NCBI RefSeq assembly: GCF_001509485.1
Contig: NZ_LLZI01000035.1
Location: 43,531 to 107,530 of the forward strand
Direction: 5' to 3'
Length of the DNA stretch: 64,000 nucleotides
Source: Streptomyces sp. NRRL F-4489
GTDB taxonomy: Bacteria; Actinomycetota; Actinomycetes; Streptomycetales; Streptomycetaceae
The notes below the pieces were generated by a model that made no database searches, was not told the origin of the DNA, and saw nothing but the letters and a program-made list of their open reading frames with translations. The position numbers and the translations under genes are program-made. Positions 45,456 through 54,428 of this stretch are shown here, piece by piece (the first letter of the stretch is position 1; the number at the start of each line of letters is the position of its first letter).

Positions 45456-46871
45456 TCACGGCGCGCTGCGCGGTACCGACACCGTCACCTCCAGCCCGTG
45501 CGGTGGGTGCGGGGCGTAGGCGATGGTGGCGCCGCCGGCGGCGAGCAGGGCGCGGGTGATCGACAGGCCGAGGCCGGAGCCGGAGACGTTCTGGTGGCGG
45601 TTGCTGCGCCAGAACCGGTCGCCGATCCGGGCCAGTTCCTCCTCCGCCAGGCCGGGGCCGCGGTCGGCGACGGTGATCGTGACGCGTTCCCCGTCGGGCG
45701 CGACCGCGACCGTCACCGGCTCCCCGGCCGGGGTGAACTTCAGCGCGTTGTCGACCACCGCGTCCAGGGCGCTGGAGAGCGCCACCGGGTCGGCCCAGCC
45801 GGTGACCGCGGGCCGGCCCTCGTAGCTGAGCCGGACCCCCTTGTCCTCGGCGAGCGGACGCCAGGCCCCGACGCGTTCGGCGGCCAGTGCGGCGATGTCG
45901 GTGAGCTGGAGGTCGGCGGCGGAGTGCTCGGCGAGCGCCAGGTCCAGGAGGTCGTCCAGCACCCGCGCCAGCCGCTTGCCCTCGGTGCGCACCGAGGCGA
46001 TCTCGGCATTGCCCTCGGGGAGTTCCAGGGCCAGCAGCTCGATCCGCAGCAGCAGCGCGGAGAGCGGGTTGCGCAGCTGGTGGGAGGCGTCGGCGACGAA
46101 CGCGCGCTGCTGCTCCAGGACGTCCTCGACGTGGTCGGCCATCTCGTTGAACGAGCGGGCCAGCCGCCGGAGTTCGGGCGGCCCGGCGGTCGCGGCGACC
46201 CGGGCGTTCATCCGGCCGGTGGCGATGTCGTGGCTGGCCGCGTCCAGCACCCGCACCGGCCGCAGCACCCAGCCGGTCAGCCGGAACGCCGCGGCGACCG
46301 CGGCCAGCATGGCCGCGCACACCCCGCCCGCGATGGTCAGCCACCCGTGCAGGATCCGCGCGCGCATCCGCCCGGTGGGCGAGTCGGTGACGACCACCGC
46401 GACCACGTCGCCGTCCCGGATGACCGGGGAGGCGACCGGGACCCGGCCGGTGTCGTCCCAGGGCCAGACCTGGGGCGGGTCGTGGCTGCGCCGGCCGGCC
46501 AGCGCCTCGCTGAACGCCCGGGCGCCCTCCCCGTCCTCGGGCACCGCCAGGTCCGCGGGGGCCGCGGCCATCGGGGTGCGGTCGCGGTAGAAGACGCCGG
46601 CCCGGATGCCGTACAGCTCGTGGTAGCGGATGAGTTCGGCGCGGAGGGTGGCCAGCCGCTCGTCCTCCTCGGGCGTCTTGCTGCCCGGTGCGGCGCTGGG
46701 CCGGGCGGTGACGAACTGGGCGAGCGAGGCGAAGCGGGCGGCGTCGTCGATCCGGTCGACCACCACCTTCTGCTGCTCCACCCCGGCGGTGATCACGCCC
46801 AGCGGTACGCCGAGCGCGAGCAGCACACCGGCCATCAGGACGATGAGGAGCGGCAGGAGGCGGGTGCGCAC
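45456..46871 (-). CDS. gluK: Sensor histidine kinase (GluK-type)
   Basis: The 471-residue kinase has a first membrane helix (residues 5-25), an extracytoplasmic sensor domain (about 30-172), a second helix (175-200), HAMP (200-250), His264 in DASHQLRNPLSALL and a HATPase with DNALKF, DRGPGLAEEE and GSGLGLSI. GTG 46871 is the start. The response regulator gene is directly upstream, 15 bases away, so the two are co-transcribed. Position next to the divergent gluABCD cluster matches the GluR-GluK glutamate-sensing pair described in Streptomyces coelicolor, so the name is based on context. Confidence 0.87.
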   Translation of the reverse strand: MRTRLLPLLIVLMAGVLLALGVPLGVITAGVEQQKVVVDRIDDAARFASLAQFVTARPSAAPGSKTPEEDERLATLRAELIRYHELYGIRAGVFYRDRTPMAAAPADLAVPEDGEGARAFSEALAGRRSHDPPQVWPWDDTGRVPVASPVIRDGDVVAVVVTDSPTGRMRARILHGWLTIAGGVCAAMLAAVAAAFRLTGWVLRPVRVLDAASHDIATGRMNARVAATAGPPELRRLARSFNEMADHVEDVLEQQRAFVADASHQLRNPLSALLLRIELLALELPEGNAEIASVRTEGKRLARVLDDLLDLALAEHSAADLQLTDIAALAAERVGAWRPLAEDKGVRLSYEGRPAVTGWADPVALSSALDAVVDNALKFTPAGEPVTVAVAPDGERVTITVADRGPGLAEEELARIGDRFWRSNRHQNVSGSGLGLSITRALLAAGGATIAYAPHPPHGLEVTVSVPRSAP

Positions 46872-46886
46872 GGTCCGGGGCAGCCG

Positions 46887-47660
46887 TCAGGGAGCGGCCG
46901 GGCGGGCCCCGGCGGCGGGTCCCGCGGACGGCCCGGCGGACGGTACGACGAGGCGGTAGCCGACCCCGCGGACCGTCTCGATCAGCGCCGGCATCCGCAG
47001 CTTCGCGCGCAGCGAGGCGATGTGCACCTCCAGCGTGCGGCCGGTGCCCTCCCAGCTCGTCCGCCACACCTCGCTGATGATCTGCTCCCGCCGGAAGACC
47101 ACCCCGGGCCGCTGCGCGAGCAGGGCGAGCAGGTCGAACTCCTTGCGGGTGAGCGGGACCGCGGTGCCGTCCACCGACACCTGGCGGGTGGGGAGTTCGA
47201 CGGCGAGCGGCCCGAGCCGGATCGGCTCCCGGGGGCCGCCGTCGTCGGTGGTCCGGTCGGAGCCGCCGGCCGGGCCGCCCGCCGTCCCGGTGGTGGCGGT
47301 GCGCCGGCTCACCGCGTGGATCCGGGCGAGGAGTTCACCGGTGTCGTAGGGCTTGACGACGTAGTCGTCGGCGCCGAGGTTGAGGCCGTGTATCCGGGAG
47401 CGGACGTCGGAGCGCGCGGTGACCATGATCACCGGCGTGCGGGAGACCTTGCGGATCCGGCCGCACACCTCGAAGCCGTCCTGGTCGGGCAGCCCGAGGT
47501 CGAGCAGCACCACCGCGAACGGCTCGGCGTCGTCGGGCAGCAGCGCCTGGAGCGCCTCGCCGCCGCTGCGGGCGTGCACGACGGTCAGGCCGTGCCGGGC
47601 CAGCACCGCGGACAGGGCCGCGGCGACGTGGTCGTCGTCCTCGACGAGCAGCAGTCTCAT
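46887..47660 (-). CDS. gluR: Response regulator (GluR-type, OmpR family)
   Basis: The 257-residue protein has a receiver domain starting MRLLLVEDDD, with phospho-acceptor Asp54 in VVLLDLGLPDQDG, and the conserved Lys in VVKPYDTGELL. A 35-residue Gly/Thr-rich linker separates it from a winged-helix domain (VDGTAVPLTRKEFDLLALLAQRPGVV, VRGVGYRL). The C-terminal 15 residues are repetitive Ala/Gly/Pro. It is transcribed with the kinase and divergent from gluA across a 284-base spacer. In S. coelicolor the equivalent regulator responds to glutamate and acts on gluABCD. Confidence 0.88.
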   Translation of the reverse strand: MRLLLVEDDDHVAAALSAVLARHGLTVVHARSGGEALQALLPDDAEPFAVVLLDLGLPDQDGFEVCGRIRKVSRTPVIMVTARSDVRSRIHGLNLGADDYVVKPYDTGELLARIHAVSRRTATTGTAGGPAGGSDRTTDDGGPREPIRLGPLAVELPTRQVSVDGTAVPLTRKEFDLLALLAQRPGVVFRREQIISEVWRTSWEGTGRTLEVHIASLRAKLRMPALIETVRGVGYRLVVPSAGPSAGPAAGARPAAP

Positions 47661-47879
47661 CCGGCCCCCTCCTCCACCCTCGCGCGTACGGGCCACAGGG
47701 CATCTACGGCGATGGGCGGCCCGCCCGTCAAGAGGCGGCCCCCTCCCGGCGGCGATCCGTTACCCACCCGGTACGCCCCGCGACACACGGACGGTGACCG
47801 CGCCGCGACCGGACGGCGCCGGTCTTCACCCGCGGTGTCCGTTTGCGGCCGGATCGTTAGCTCAATTCTCGCTCAGATG

Positions 47880-47907
47880 TAATGACGCTGGTCGCAGGCC
47901 GTCATTA
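47880..47907. promoter_or_regulatory. TAATGACG inverted repeat upstream of gluA
   Basis: TAATGACG at 47880-47887 and CGTCATTA at 47900-47907 are perfect 8-base complements, separated by 12 bases, within which CTG and CAG can pair further. The repeat ends 37 bases before gluA and lies in the divergent gluR-gluA spacer. It is a candidate GluR binding site, or a hairpin in the gluA leader. Whether GluR binds it is not known from sequence. Confidence 0.65.
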
Positions 47908-47944
47908 GGGTCCTCCCAACCGAGGAGGACGGAGCTGTACGCCG

Positions 47945-48730
47945 ATGAGCGAAGTACCGGTGACCGAGAACGCCGGGGGTGCCGCGCCCGCGGGGGATCC
48001 GCTGGTCGTGCTGGACAAGGTGAACAAGCACTTCGGCGCGCTGCACGTCCTCCAGGACATCAACCTGACGATCCGGCGCGGTGAGGTCGTGGTGGTGATC
48101 GGGCCCTCCGGGTCCGGCAAGTCCACGCTCTGCCGCACGATCAACCGCCTGGAGACCATAGGCACCGGCAGCATCGCCATCGACGGCAAGCCGCTGCCGC
48201 AGGAGGGCCGCGAACTGGCCCGGCTGCGCGCCGATGTGGGCATGGTGTTCCAGTCCTTCAACCTCTTCGCGCACAAGACCGTGCTGGAGAACGTGATGCT
48301 GGGCCAGACCAAGGTCCGCAAAACGGATAAGGCGGCCGCGGAGAAGAAGGCCCGTACGCTGCTCGACCGGGTCGGCGTCGGCGCCCAGGCGGAGAAGTAC
48401 CCCGCGCAGCTCTCCGGCGGTCAGCAGCAGCGGGTGGCGATCGCCCGCGCGCTGGCCATGGACCCGAAGGTGATGCTCTTCGACGAGCCGACCTCGGCCC
48501 TCGACCCGGAGATGATCAACGAGGTGCTGGAGGTCATGCAGCAGCTCGCCCGGGAGGGCATGACCATGGTCGTGGTCACCCACGAGATGGGGTTCGCCCG
48601 CTCCGCGGCGAACCGGGTCGTCTTCATGGCGGACGGCAAGATCATCGAAGAGGCCGAGCCGACCCAGTTCTTCGACAACCCGCGCAGCGACCGGGCGAAG
48701 GACTTCCTGTCGAAGATCCTCCACCACTGA
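47945..48730 (+). CDS. gluA: Glutamate ABC transporter, ATP-binding protein
   Basis: The 261-residue ATPase of a polar amino-acid importer has Walker [10 protein letters not shown] (about 55-63), the signature [15 protein letters not shown] and Walker [15 protein letters not shown]. It is preceded by a 15-residue low-complexity N-terminus. It energises uptake of glutamate (or related amino acid) with gluB, gluC and gluD, which follow in order. GAGGAGGA precedes the ATG at 47945. Name by gene order and resemblance to the Corynebacterium/Streptomyces glu operon. Confidence 0.93.
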   Translation: MSEVPVTENAGGAAPAGDPLVVLDKVNKHFGALHVLQDINLTIRRGEVVVVIGPSGSGKSTLCRTINRLETIGTGSIAIDGKPLPQEGRELARLRADVGMVFQSFNLFAHKTVLENVMLGQTKVRKTDKAAAEKKARTLLDRVGVGAQAEKYPAQLSGGQQQRVAIARALAMDPKVMLFDEPTSALDPEMINEVLEVMQQLAREGMTMVVVTHEMGFARSAANRVVFMADGKIIEEAEPTQFFDNPRSDRAKDFLSKILHH

Positions 48731-48785
48731 GGCCGCGGTTGGGCCACCATGATTGCCAACACCGCCTGAATCTAAGGATGTTCAC

Positions 48786-49697
48786 ATGAGGATGCGTAAG
48801 ACGGCTGCGGCGGGCGCGGTGGTGCTCGCGCTGGCGGCGACGGCGACCGCGTGCGGCGGCGAGTCCGGCACGGCGGGCGACAAGCAGGCCGGCAGCGACG
48901 TTTACAGCGGTACGTACACGGTCGCCAAGGATGTGAAGGTCGACTCGCCGACGCTGAAGAAGGCCCAGAAGGCCGGCCAGATCACCATCGGCGTCAAGGC
49001 CGACCAGCCGTTCCTCGGTTTCAAGGACCCGGCGACCAACAAGTACTCCGGTTTCGACATCGAGATCGCCAAGATGATCGCCGCCGACCTGGGCTTCTCC
49101 GAGAAGCAGATCAAGTTCGACACGATCGACTCGAACATCCGCGAGACCACCATCTCCAAGGGCCAGGTCGACTACTACGTCGGTACGTACACCATCAACG
49201 ACGAGCGCAAGAAGCAGGTCGGCTTCGCGGGCCCGTACTACACCGCCGGCGCCGACCTCCTGGTGCGCAAGGACGACAAGGCCATCACCGGCCCGGAGTC
49301 CCTCAGCGGCAAGAAGGTCTGCTCCATCGTCGGCTCCACCCCGCTCCAGGAGATCAAGAAGCCCAAGTACGGCGCGGTCACCACGGAGCTGTCGAAGTAC
49401 TCGGACTGTGTGAAGTCCCTGCTGGACGGGTCGGTCGACGCGGTCACCACCGATGACGCGATCCTCAAGGGCTACGCCGCCCAGCGCCCGGAGAAGCTCC
49501 GGGTCGTCGGGAAGCCGTTCACCAAGGAGCCCTACGGCGTCGGCCTGAACAAGGACGACAAGGCCCTGCGCGACGCGATCACCACCGCGCTGGAGAACCA
49601 CATCAAGAACGGCGACTACAAGAAGGCGTACGAGGGCACGCTCGGCAAGTCCGGCTCGCCGTACGTCGCCCCGGAGACGCCGCTGCCGCGCTACTAG
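48786..49697 (+). CDS. gluB: Glutamate ABC transporter, substrate-binding lipoprotein
   Basis: The 303-residue protein begins MRMRKTAAAGAVVLALAATATAC; the cysteine (residue 23) follows a lipobox-like ATATAC and would be lipidated. The mature part is a type-II periplasmic-binding fold: VKADQPFLGFKDPATNKYSGFDIEIAKMIAADLG, FDTIDSNIRETTISKGQVDYYVGTYTINDERKKQVGFAGPYY. The amino-acid-binding residues are typical (glutamate by context). ATG 48786 follows AAGGA. The stop-to-start gap after gluA is 55 bases. Confidence 0.93.
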   Translation: MRMRKTAAAGAVVLALAATATACGGESGTAGDKQAGSDVYSGTYTVAKDVKVDSPTLKKAQKAGQITIGVKADQPFLGFKDPATNKYSGFDIEIAKMIAADLGFSEKQIKFDTIDSNIRETTISKGQVDYYVGTYTINDERKKQVGFAGPYYTAGADLLVRKDDKAITGPESLSGKKVCSIVGSTPLQEIKKPKYGAVTTELSKYSDCVKSLLDGSVDAVTTDDAILKGYAAQRPEKLRVVGKPFTKEPYGVGLNKDDKALRDAITTALENHIKNGDYKKAYEGTLGKSGSPYVAPETPLPRY

Positions 49698-49827
49698 GCC
49701 GCGCACACCGCACCGGACCGCGCCGCCCCGTACGCCCGCCGCGGCGGGTGTGCGGGGCGCGCGCCGTCTTCCGCCCGCCGCGCCCCGCCCCGCCCGCCGC
49801 CGACCCGACCGCTACCGCGGAGACCCC

Positions 49828-50475
49828 ATGAACGTACTCCTCGATTATCTGCCCGAGTTCCGGGACGGGTTCCTCGGAACCCTGGCGATCACCGCGTCCA
49901 GCGCCCTGCTCGCCCTGGTGCTCGGCGTGCTCATAGCCGGTTTCCGGGTCTCTCCGGTCCCGCCGCTGCGCGCCTTCGGCACGGCCTGGGTGACGGTGCT
50001 GCGCAACACGCCGCTGACGCTGCTCTTCCTCGTCGCGTTCTTCGTCGTACCGCAGATCCTCTTCCAGGGCGCCAGCCCCTACATCCTGGGCACCCTCGCG
50101 CTCGGCTTCTACACCTCCTCGTTCGTGTGCGAGGCGGTGCGGGCCGGTATCGGCACCGTGCCGCTGGGGCAGGCGGAGGCGGCCCGCAGCCTGGGCATGA
50201 CCTTCTCCCAGACGCTGCGGCTGATCGTGCTGCCGCAGGCGACCCGGACCGTGGTCCCACCGCTGAGCAGCATCATCATCGCGCTCACCAAGAACTCCGC
50301 GATCGCCGGCGCGTTCGGCTACGGCGAACTGTTCAACGTCTCCAAGCTGCTCAACGACAAGGGCTACGCCATCGCCTGGATCTTCCTGTGGACGGCGCTG
50401 GCCTACCTCGTCATCACCTTCTCGGTCAGCGGCCTGTTCCGGCTGGCGGAGCGCCGGCTGGGGGTCGCCCGGTGA
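49828..50475 (+). CDS. gluC: Glutamate ABC transporter, permease
   Basis: The 215-residue permease (HisM type) has about five membrane helices, beginning with GFLGTLAITASSALLALVLGVLIAG and ending with FLWTALAYLVITFSVSGL. It contains the EAA-like motif EAARSLGMTFSQTLRLIVLPQATR, which contacts the ATPase. ATG 49828 follows CGGAGA. GluB precedes it after a 130-base spacer that is GC-rich without obvious features. Confidence 0.92.
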   Translation: MNVLLDYLPEFRDGFLGTLAITASSALLALVLGVLIAGFRVSPVPPLRAFGTAWVTVLRNTPLTLLFLVAFFVVPQILFQGASPYILGTLALGFYTSSFVCEAVRAGIGTVPLGQAEAARSLGMTFSQTLRLIVLPQATRTVVPPLSSIIIALTKNSAIAGAFGYGELFNVSKLLNDKGYAIAWIFLWTALAYLVITFSVSGLFRLAERRLGVAR

Positions 50476-50566
50476 ACGCGCACCACGGCCGCGGCAGCGG
50501 GTACGACACGGACGGAACGGCGCCGACGCCGCGCACCGGCGGGGCGGGACGAAGCGAGGTACAGGC

Positions 50567-51502
50567 ATGAGTGGTGCGAGCGTCCTCTACGACGTGCCGG
50601 GGCCGAAGGCGAAGGCCCGCAACCGCGTCTACAGCGTCATCGGCGTGCTGGCGGTGCTGGGGCTGATCGCCTTCGCGGTGGCGCGGCTGAACGCCAAGGG
50701 CCAGCTGGACCCGGCGGTCTGGCAGATCTTCAACTACGCCGGGGTGCGGACCAGCATCCGCGACGGTGTGCTGGCCACCCTCCAGGTCTTCGCGGTGGCC
50801 GGGGTGCTGTCGCTGGTCCTGGGCCTGCTGCTGGCGGTGGCCCGGCTCTCCGACCACAAGCCGGTGCGGTGGTTCGCCACCGGCTTCATCGAGCTGTTCC
50901 GCGCGGTCCCGCTGCTGATCACCATCTACGCGCTGTGGGTGATCCTGCTGACCAACCGCGACGCGCTCGGCCTGACCGGCAGCCAGCCGCAGTTCTGGGC
51001 GCTGGTCGTGGGCCTGACGGTCTACAACGGCTCGGTGCAGGCCGAGGTGGTGCGGGCCGGCATCAACGCCGTCCCCAAGGGCCAGCGCGAAGCCGCGTAC
51101 GCGCTGGGCATGAGCAAGACGCAGGTCATGACCACCGTGCTGCTCCCGCAGGCGGTCCGGGCGATGCTGCCGACGATCATCAGCCAGCTGGTGGTGACCC
51201 TGAAGGACACCTCGCTCGGCTACATCGTCACCTACGAGGAACTCCTCTACACCGCCCGCCTGATGAGCACCAACATCATCGTGAACGGGAACGACACCTA
51301 CATCCCGGTGATCATCGTCATAGGCAGCGTCTACGTGGCGATGTGCCTGGCGCTGTCCGGCCTCGCCAACTGGATCGAGCGGCGCGGGCGGCGGGCCCGG
51401 ACCGGCATCGGGACGGCCGCGGCCGCCGAGCCGGTGGCGGCCGCCGGCGCCACGGACGGCGCGGGTCCGGCACCGGAGGCGCCGGTGGGGGCCAAGGACT
51501 GA
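50567..51502 (+). CDS. gluD: Glutamate ABC transporter, permease
   Basis: The 311-residue second permease has an N-terminal cytosolic stretch and about five helices; its EAA-like motif is EAAYALGMSKTQVMTTVLLPQAVRAM. It is longer than gluC because of a Gly/Ala/Pro-rich C-terminal tail of about 40 residues. It pairs with gluC in the channel. ATG 50567 has a weak GCGAGGTAC ribosome site. A 91-base spacer precedes it. A terminator-like hairpin follows at 51631. Confidence 0.92.
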   Translation: MSGASVLYDVPGPKAKARNRVYSVIGVLAVLGLIAFAVARLNAKGQLDPAVWQIFNYAGVRTSIRDGVLATLQVFAVAGVLSLVLGLLLAVARLSDHKPVRWFATGFIELFRAVPLLITIYALWVILLTNRDALGLTGSQPQFWALVVGLTVYNGSVQAEVVRAGINAVPKGQREAAYALGMSKTQVMTTVLLPQAVRAMLPTIISQLVVTLKDTSLGYIVTYEELLYTARLMSTNIIVNGNDTYIPVIIVIGSVYVAMCLALSGLANWIERRGRRARTGIGTAAAAEPVAAAGATDGAGPAPEAPVGAKD

Positions 51503-51660
51503 CGGGGCGTCCGGGCGTCCGGCTTCCGGTCCGGGGGCCGGGCGTACGGCTTCCGGTCGCACGGGCGTCCGGTTGTACGAAGGCCGGTCGCACGGCTTCC
51601 GGCCGTACGGCGGCCGGAGCGGGCCGTGGCGGAGGCGGTGGCAAGGGCGCCACCGCCTCC
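51503..51660. terminator. Degenerate repeats and hairpin after gluD
   Basis: Bases 51503-51625 consist of imperfect short repeats of CGTCCGGCTTCCGGTC and CGTACGGCTTCCGG type. A hairpin follows: GGAGGCGGTGGC at 51631-51642 pairs with GCCACCGCCTCC at 51649-51660, probably the terminator of the glu operon. No T-run is present. Confidence 0.65.
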
Positions 51661-51775
51661 GTCACTTGACGCCGACCGCCGCAGTGGGTTGCATACGCTG
51701 TGTGATCACGCACCGGCCGCCCACCGCCCGTTCCCGCACGTCCCGTACGTACCGCCGGATCCAGGGAGCCGCCCC

Positions 51776-53710
51776 GTGGAGCCGGTGATCGTCGTCGGCG
51801 CCGGCCCGGTCGGCCTGGCCGCCGCCCTGGCCCTGACCCGGTACGCGGTACCGGTCGTGGTGCTCGACGAGACCGGCGGCCAGGAGGAGCCCCGGCTCGC
51901 GCGGACCGTCGTACTGCGCCCGGACACCGCGGCGTTCGCGGCCCGGCTCGGCTGCGCGGAGGTCCTGGAGAGCGCCGGCGCCCGCTGGTCCGCCTGGCGC
52001 ACCATGCGCCGCCGGCGGCTGCTCGAACGGGTCGCCTTCACCGGCGGGGAGCCCGAGGGCGGGAGCGGCGGCGCGGACCGGGAGGGGCCGGCCGCGCCCG
52101 CGCCCCCGGCGCACCTCCCGCAGCACGCGCTGACCGCCGCGCTGCGCGCCGCGCTGGCCCGCGAACCGCTCGCCCAGGTGGCCACCGGCAGCCGGCTGGC
52201 CGCCATCGACCAGGACGCCGCGGGCGTCACCGCGCAGACCCGCGGCCCCAACGGCGCGCGGTGGCGCGGGAGTTACCTCATCGGCTGCGACGGCCCGCGG
52301 TCCACGGTCCGCAAACTCCTCGACATCCGCTTCCCGGGCCGTACCGCCGTCGAGCGGCACGCGGTGGCCGCGCTGCGCACCGAACTCCCCTGGCCCGGCG
52401 AGGCGCTGCTGCACCGCTCACCGGCCCGGCACGGCGGCGGCCGGGTCAGCGAGGTGTCCGCGCGCCCGCTGCCCGGCGGGGTGTGGCGGCTGGACTGGCT
52501 GCTGCCGCCGGGGCGCGATCTGGTGACGCCGGACGCGCTGGTGGCCCGGATCCGCGATTCGCTGGCGGGCTGGGCGGCGGAGGCGGACGTTCCGGGCCTG
52601 GGCCCCGGCATCGGCTCCGGCTCCGGGGACGACGGCGGGGGCGCGGGCGGTCGGGCGCACGCCGGGCTGGTCCCGCCGTACGACCTGCTCGACACCGGCG
52701 TCCACACCGTGCACCACCGGCTGGCCCGGACCTGGCGGCGGGGCCGCGCCTTCCTCGCCGGGGACGCCGCGCATCTGCTGGGCGCGCTGGGCACCCAAGG
52801 GCTGGACGAGGGCCTGCGCGACGCCGGGAACCTCGCCTGGAAGCTCGCCCTGGCCTGGCACCAGGGCGCCACCGAGACCCTGCTCGACAGCTACCAGGCC
52901 GAGCGCCGGACCGCGGTCGCCGCCCGGCTGCGGGCCGCCGACTCGGCGCTGCCGCTGCTGCGGGACGGCGGCGCGGTGCGCTGGCGGACGGTGCTGCCGG
53001 GCGCGGCGCGCGGCCGCTCCACCCTGCTGACCGATGGCCACCTGGGCCGCGGCCCGCTCGGCGCGGCCCCGTCCTATCCGCGGACGCCGCTGGCCGCCCC
53101 GGCCGGGCTGCCCGGTGAGACGGCGGTCGGGACGGCACCGGGGGCACCGGTGGCGGACGTTCCGGTCACCGCCTCCGATGGCGCGTCGGTGGGTCTCCGC
53201 GACCGGCTGGGCCGGGGCCTGCTCGTGGTCCTGGTGGCGCCGGGTACCGGCGTCTGGGACCGGCGGCACTGGCAGTCGGCGGGGCTGATGCCCCGGCTGA
53301 CCGAGGCGGTCGCCGCGCTGCCGATGCCCGCCGAGGTCCTGGTCACCGAGGCGTATCCGGGCGCCGCCGCGCACACCGTGCTGGTGGTGCGCCCGGACGG
53401 CCACCTGGTCGCCGCGCTGACCGGGGTCCGCCCGGACCAGCTGACGGCGTGCGCGGAGGCGGTGCGCGGGGGGACGGCTGAGGCGGCGGGCCTGGCCGGC
53501 GGGGCTTCGGGGCCGGCGGACGGGGTGCCGGGGCCGGCGGGCGCTGCTGCCGGGGCGGACGGTGGTGCGGACGGGGCGCACGGTGGTGCGGCGGAGGCGG
53601 CGGCCGGTGGCGTACGCCCGGCAGCCGGCCCCGCACCCGGCGCGCCCCTCGCGCTCCCCCACCCGGTTGACCCCCCGGGAAGCTCCGTGCTTCACTCCGA
53701 GAGTGACTGA
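51776..53710 (+). CDS. FAD-dependent monooxygenase (PheA/TfdB family)
   Basis: The 644-residue protein begins VEPVIVVGAGPVGLAAALALTRY, a dinucleotide-binding GxGxxG motif, and contains GCDGPRSTVRKLL and GDAAHLLGALGTQGLDEGLRDAGNLAWKLALA, the second FAD motif. After residue 430 it shows the C-terminal thioredoxin-like domain of aromatic hydroxylases (VLVAPGTGVWDRRHW and HTVLVVRPDGHLVA). A low-complexity Gly/Ala tail follows and ends in SVLHSESD. Likely role: hydroxylation of an aromatic or polyketide substrate; the substrate is unknown. GTG 51776 follows AGGGAG. It is followed by the cysteine leader peptide, whose start overlaps its last eight bases. Confidence 0.88.
   Translation: MEPVIVVGAGPVGLAAALALTRYAVPVVVLDETGGQEEPRLARTVVLRPDTAAFAARLGCAEVLESAGARWSAWRTMRRRRLLERVAFTGGEPEGGSGGADREGPAAPAPPAHLPQHALTAALRAALAREPLAQVATGSRLAAIDQDAAGVTAQTRGPNGARWRGSYLIGCDGPRSTVRKLLDIRFPGRTAVERHAVAALRTELPWPGEALLHRSPARHGGGRVSEVSARPLPGGVWRLDWLLPPGRDLVTPDALVARIRDSLAGWAAEADVPGLGPGIGSGSGDDGGGAGGRAHAGLVPPYDLLDTGVHTVHHRLARTWRRGRAFLAGDAAHLLGALGTQGLDEGLRDAGNLAWKLALAWHQGATETLLDSYQAERRTAVAARLRAADSALPLLRDGGAVRWRTVLPGAARGRSTLLTDGHLGRGPLGAAPSYPRTPLAAPAGLPGETAVGTAPGAPVADVPVTASDGASVGLRDRLGRGLLVVLVAPGTGVWDRRHWQSAGLMPRLTEAVAALPMPAEVLVTEAYPGAAAHTVLVVRPDGHLVAALTGVRPDQLTACAEAVRGGTAEAAGLAGGASGPADGVPGPAGAAAGADGGADGAHGGAAEAAAGGVRPAAGPAPGAPLALPHPVDPPGSSVLHSESD
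53667..53696 (+). promoter_or_regulatory. Candidate promoter of the leader peptide-cysteine dioxygenase unit
   Basis: TTGACC at 53667-53672 and TTCACT at 53691-53696 are separated by 18 bases. Transcription would start about seven bases downstream, at or next to the GTG of the leader ORF at 53703, so the leader would be leaderless. The promoter lies inside the monooxygenase coding region. Confidence 0.5.
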
Positions 53711-53789
53711 TCACAGCGCGCGTTTCTGGCGGAGGGTCCATCTGGACCTGCTCCGCTACGCGGGCTGCATGTGTCGTCCGTCCTGCTGA
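53703..53789 (+). CDS. Cysteine-rich leader peptide
   Basis: The 28-residue ORF VTDHSARFWRRVHLDLLRYAGCMCRPSC starts with GTG at 53703 and ends with TGA at 53789. The HLDLLRYAGCMCR core matches the small putative leader peptides that precede sulfur-metabolism genes in actinomycetes, with three cysteine codons in the last seven residues. It ends 96 bases before the cysteine dioxygenase start. A ribosome stalled at the Cys codons when cysteine is scarce would change folding of the spacer. The peptide itself probably has no other role. Confidence 0.8.
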   Translation: MTDHSARFWRRVHLDLLRYAGCMCRPSC

Positions 53790-53810
53790 ACCCGCCCGCC
53801 CCGGCCCTCG

Positions 53811-53832
53811 CCGCGGCGGTCTCCCGGCGCGG
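53811..53832 (+). promoter_or_regulatory. Hairpin after the leader peptide, possible attenuator
   Basis: CCGCGGCGG at 53811-53819 pairs with CCGGCGCGG at 53824-53832 at eight of nine positions around a four-base TCTC loop. It begins 22 bases after the leader stop codon, so a ribosome pausing near the leader end could influence its formation. A terminator function is inferred. Confidence 0.45.
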
Positions 53833-53885
53833 CTCTACGCCCCTCGGCGGCCGCGCCCCGCGCCTCGCTCACCAGGACGGTTCTT

Positions 53886-54428
53886 GTGCCCGACGCAGTC
53901 ATTCCCGTACGCCCGCGTGCCGCCGCGCACGACGGCGGTCCCAGCGCCGCCGAACTCCTCGACTTCACCCGCCGTACCGCCGCCGACCGCGCGCTGGTCG
54001 CCTCGCTCCCGCTCGACCCCGAAGGCCGCACCTGGATCCGGCTGGACGGCCCCGGCGGCAGTGAGGCTTGGCTGATCGGCTGGCCGCCCGGCACCGGCAC
54101 CGGGTGGCACGACCACGGCGGTTCGCGCGGCGCCTTCGCGGCGGCCGCCGGCGAGCTGACCGAGCAGTCGCTGGCCGCCGCGATCCCCACCGAGGGCTGG
54201 AAGACCCTGGAGCTGGCCGATGGCGTGGACCGCGAGCGCCGGCTCGGCGGCGGCCGCGGCCGGGCGTTCGGCCCGCACCATGTGCACCAGGTGCTCAACC
54301 TCTCCCCCGACACCCACGCGGTGTCGGTGCACGCCTACTACCCGCCGCTGCCGCTGATGCGGCGCTACAGCCGGACCGGCGCGGTCCTCCGGCTGGAAGA
54401 GGTCGAGCGCCCGGAGGAGTGGCGATGA
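53886..54428 (+). CDS. Cysteine dioxygenase family protein
   Basis: The enzyme oxidises cysteine to cysteine sulfinate with iron and oxygen. The 180-residue cupin has the metal-binding GTGWHDHGG (His75, His77) and a second metal His in FGPHHVHQVLN (His131-134). The spacing fits bacterial type CDO. GTG 53886 is the only start in front of conserved sequence. It overlaps the rhodanese by four bases (ATGA), and the leader peptide upstream points to control by cysteine. Small thiol relatives are possible substrates. Confidence 0.85.
   Translation: MPDAVIPVRPRAAAHDGGPSAAELLDFTRRTAADRALVASLPLDPEGRTWIRLDGPGGSEAWLIGWPPGTGTGWHDHGGSRGAFAAAAGELTEQSLAAAIPTEGWKTLELADGVDRERRLGGGRGRAFGPHHVHQVLNLSPDTHAVSVHAYYPPLPLMRRYSRTGAVLRLEEVERPEEWR

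Noticed and set aside
51503..51625. Functional small RNA or repeat element after gluD
   Set aside because: The CGTCCGG/CGTACGG repeats are imperfect, low-complexity and common in high-GC spacers; only the following hairpin has clear structure.
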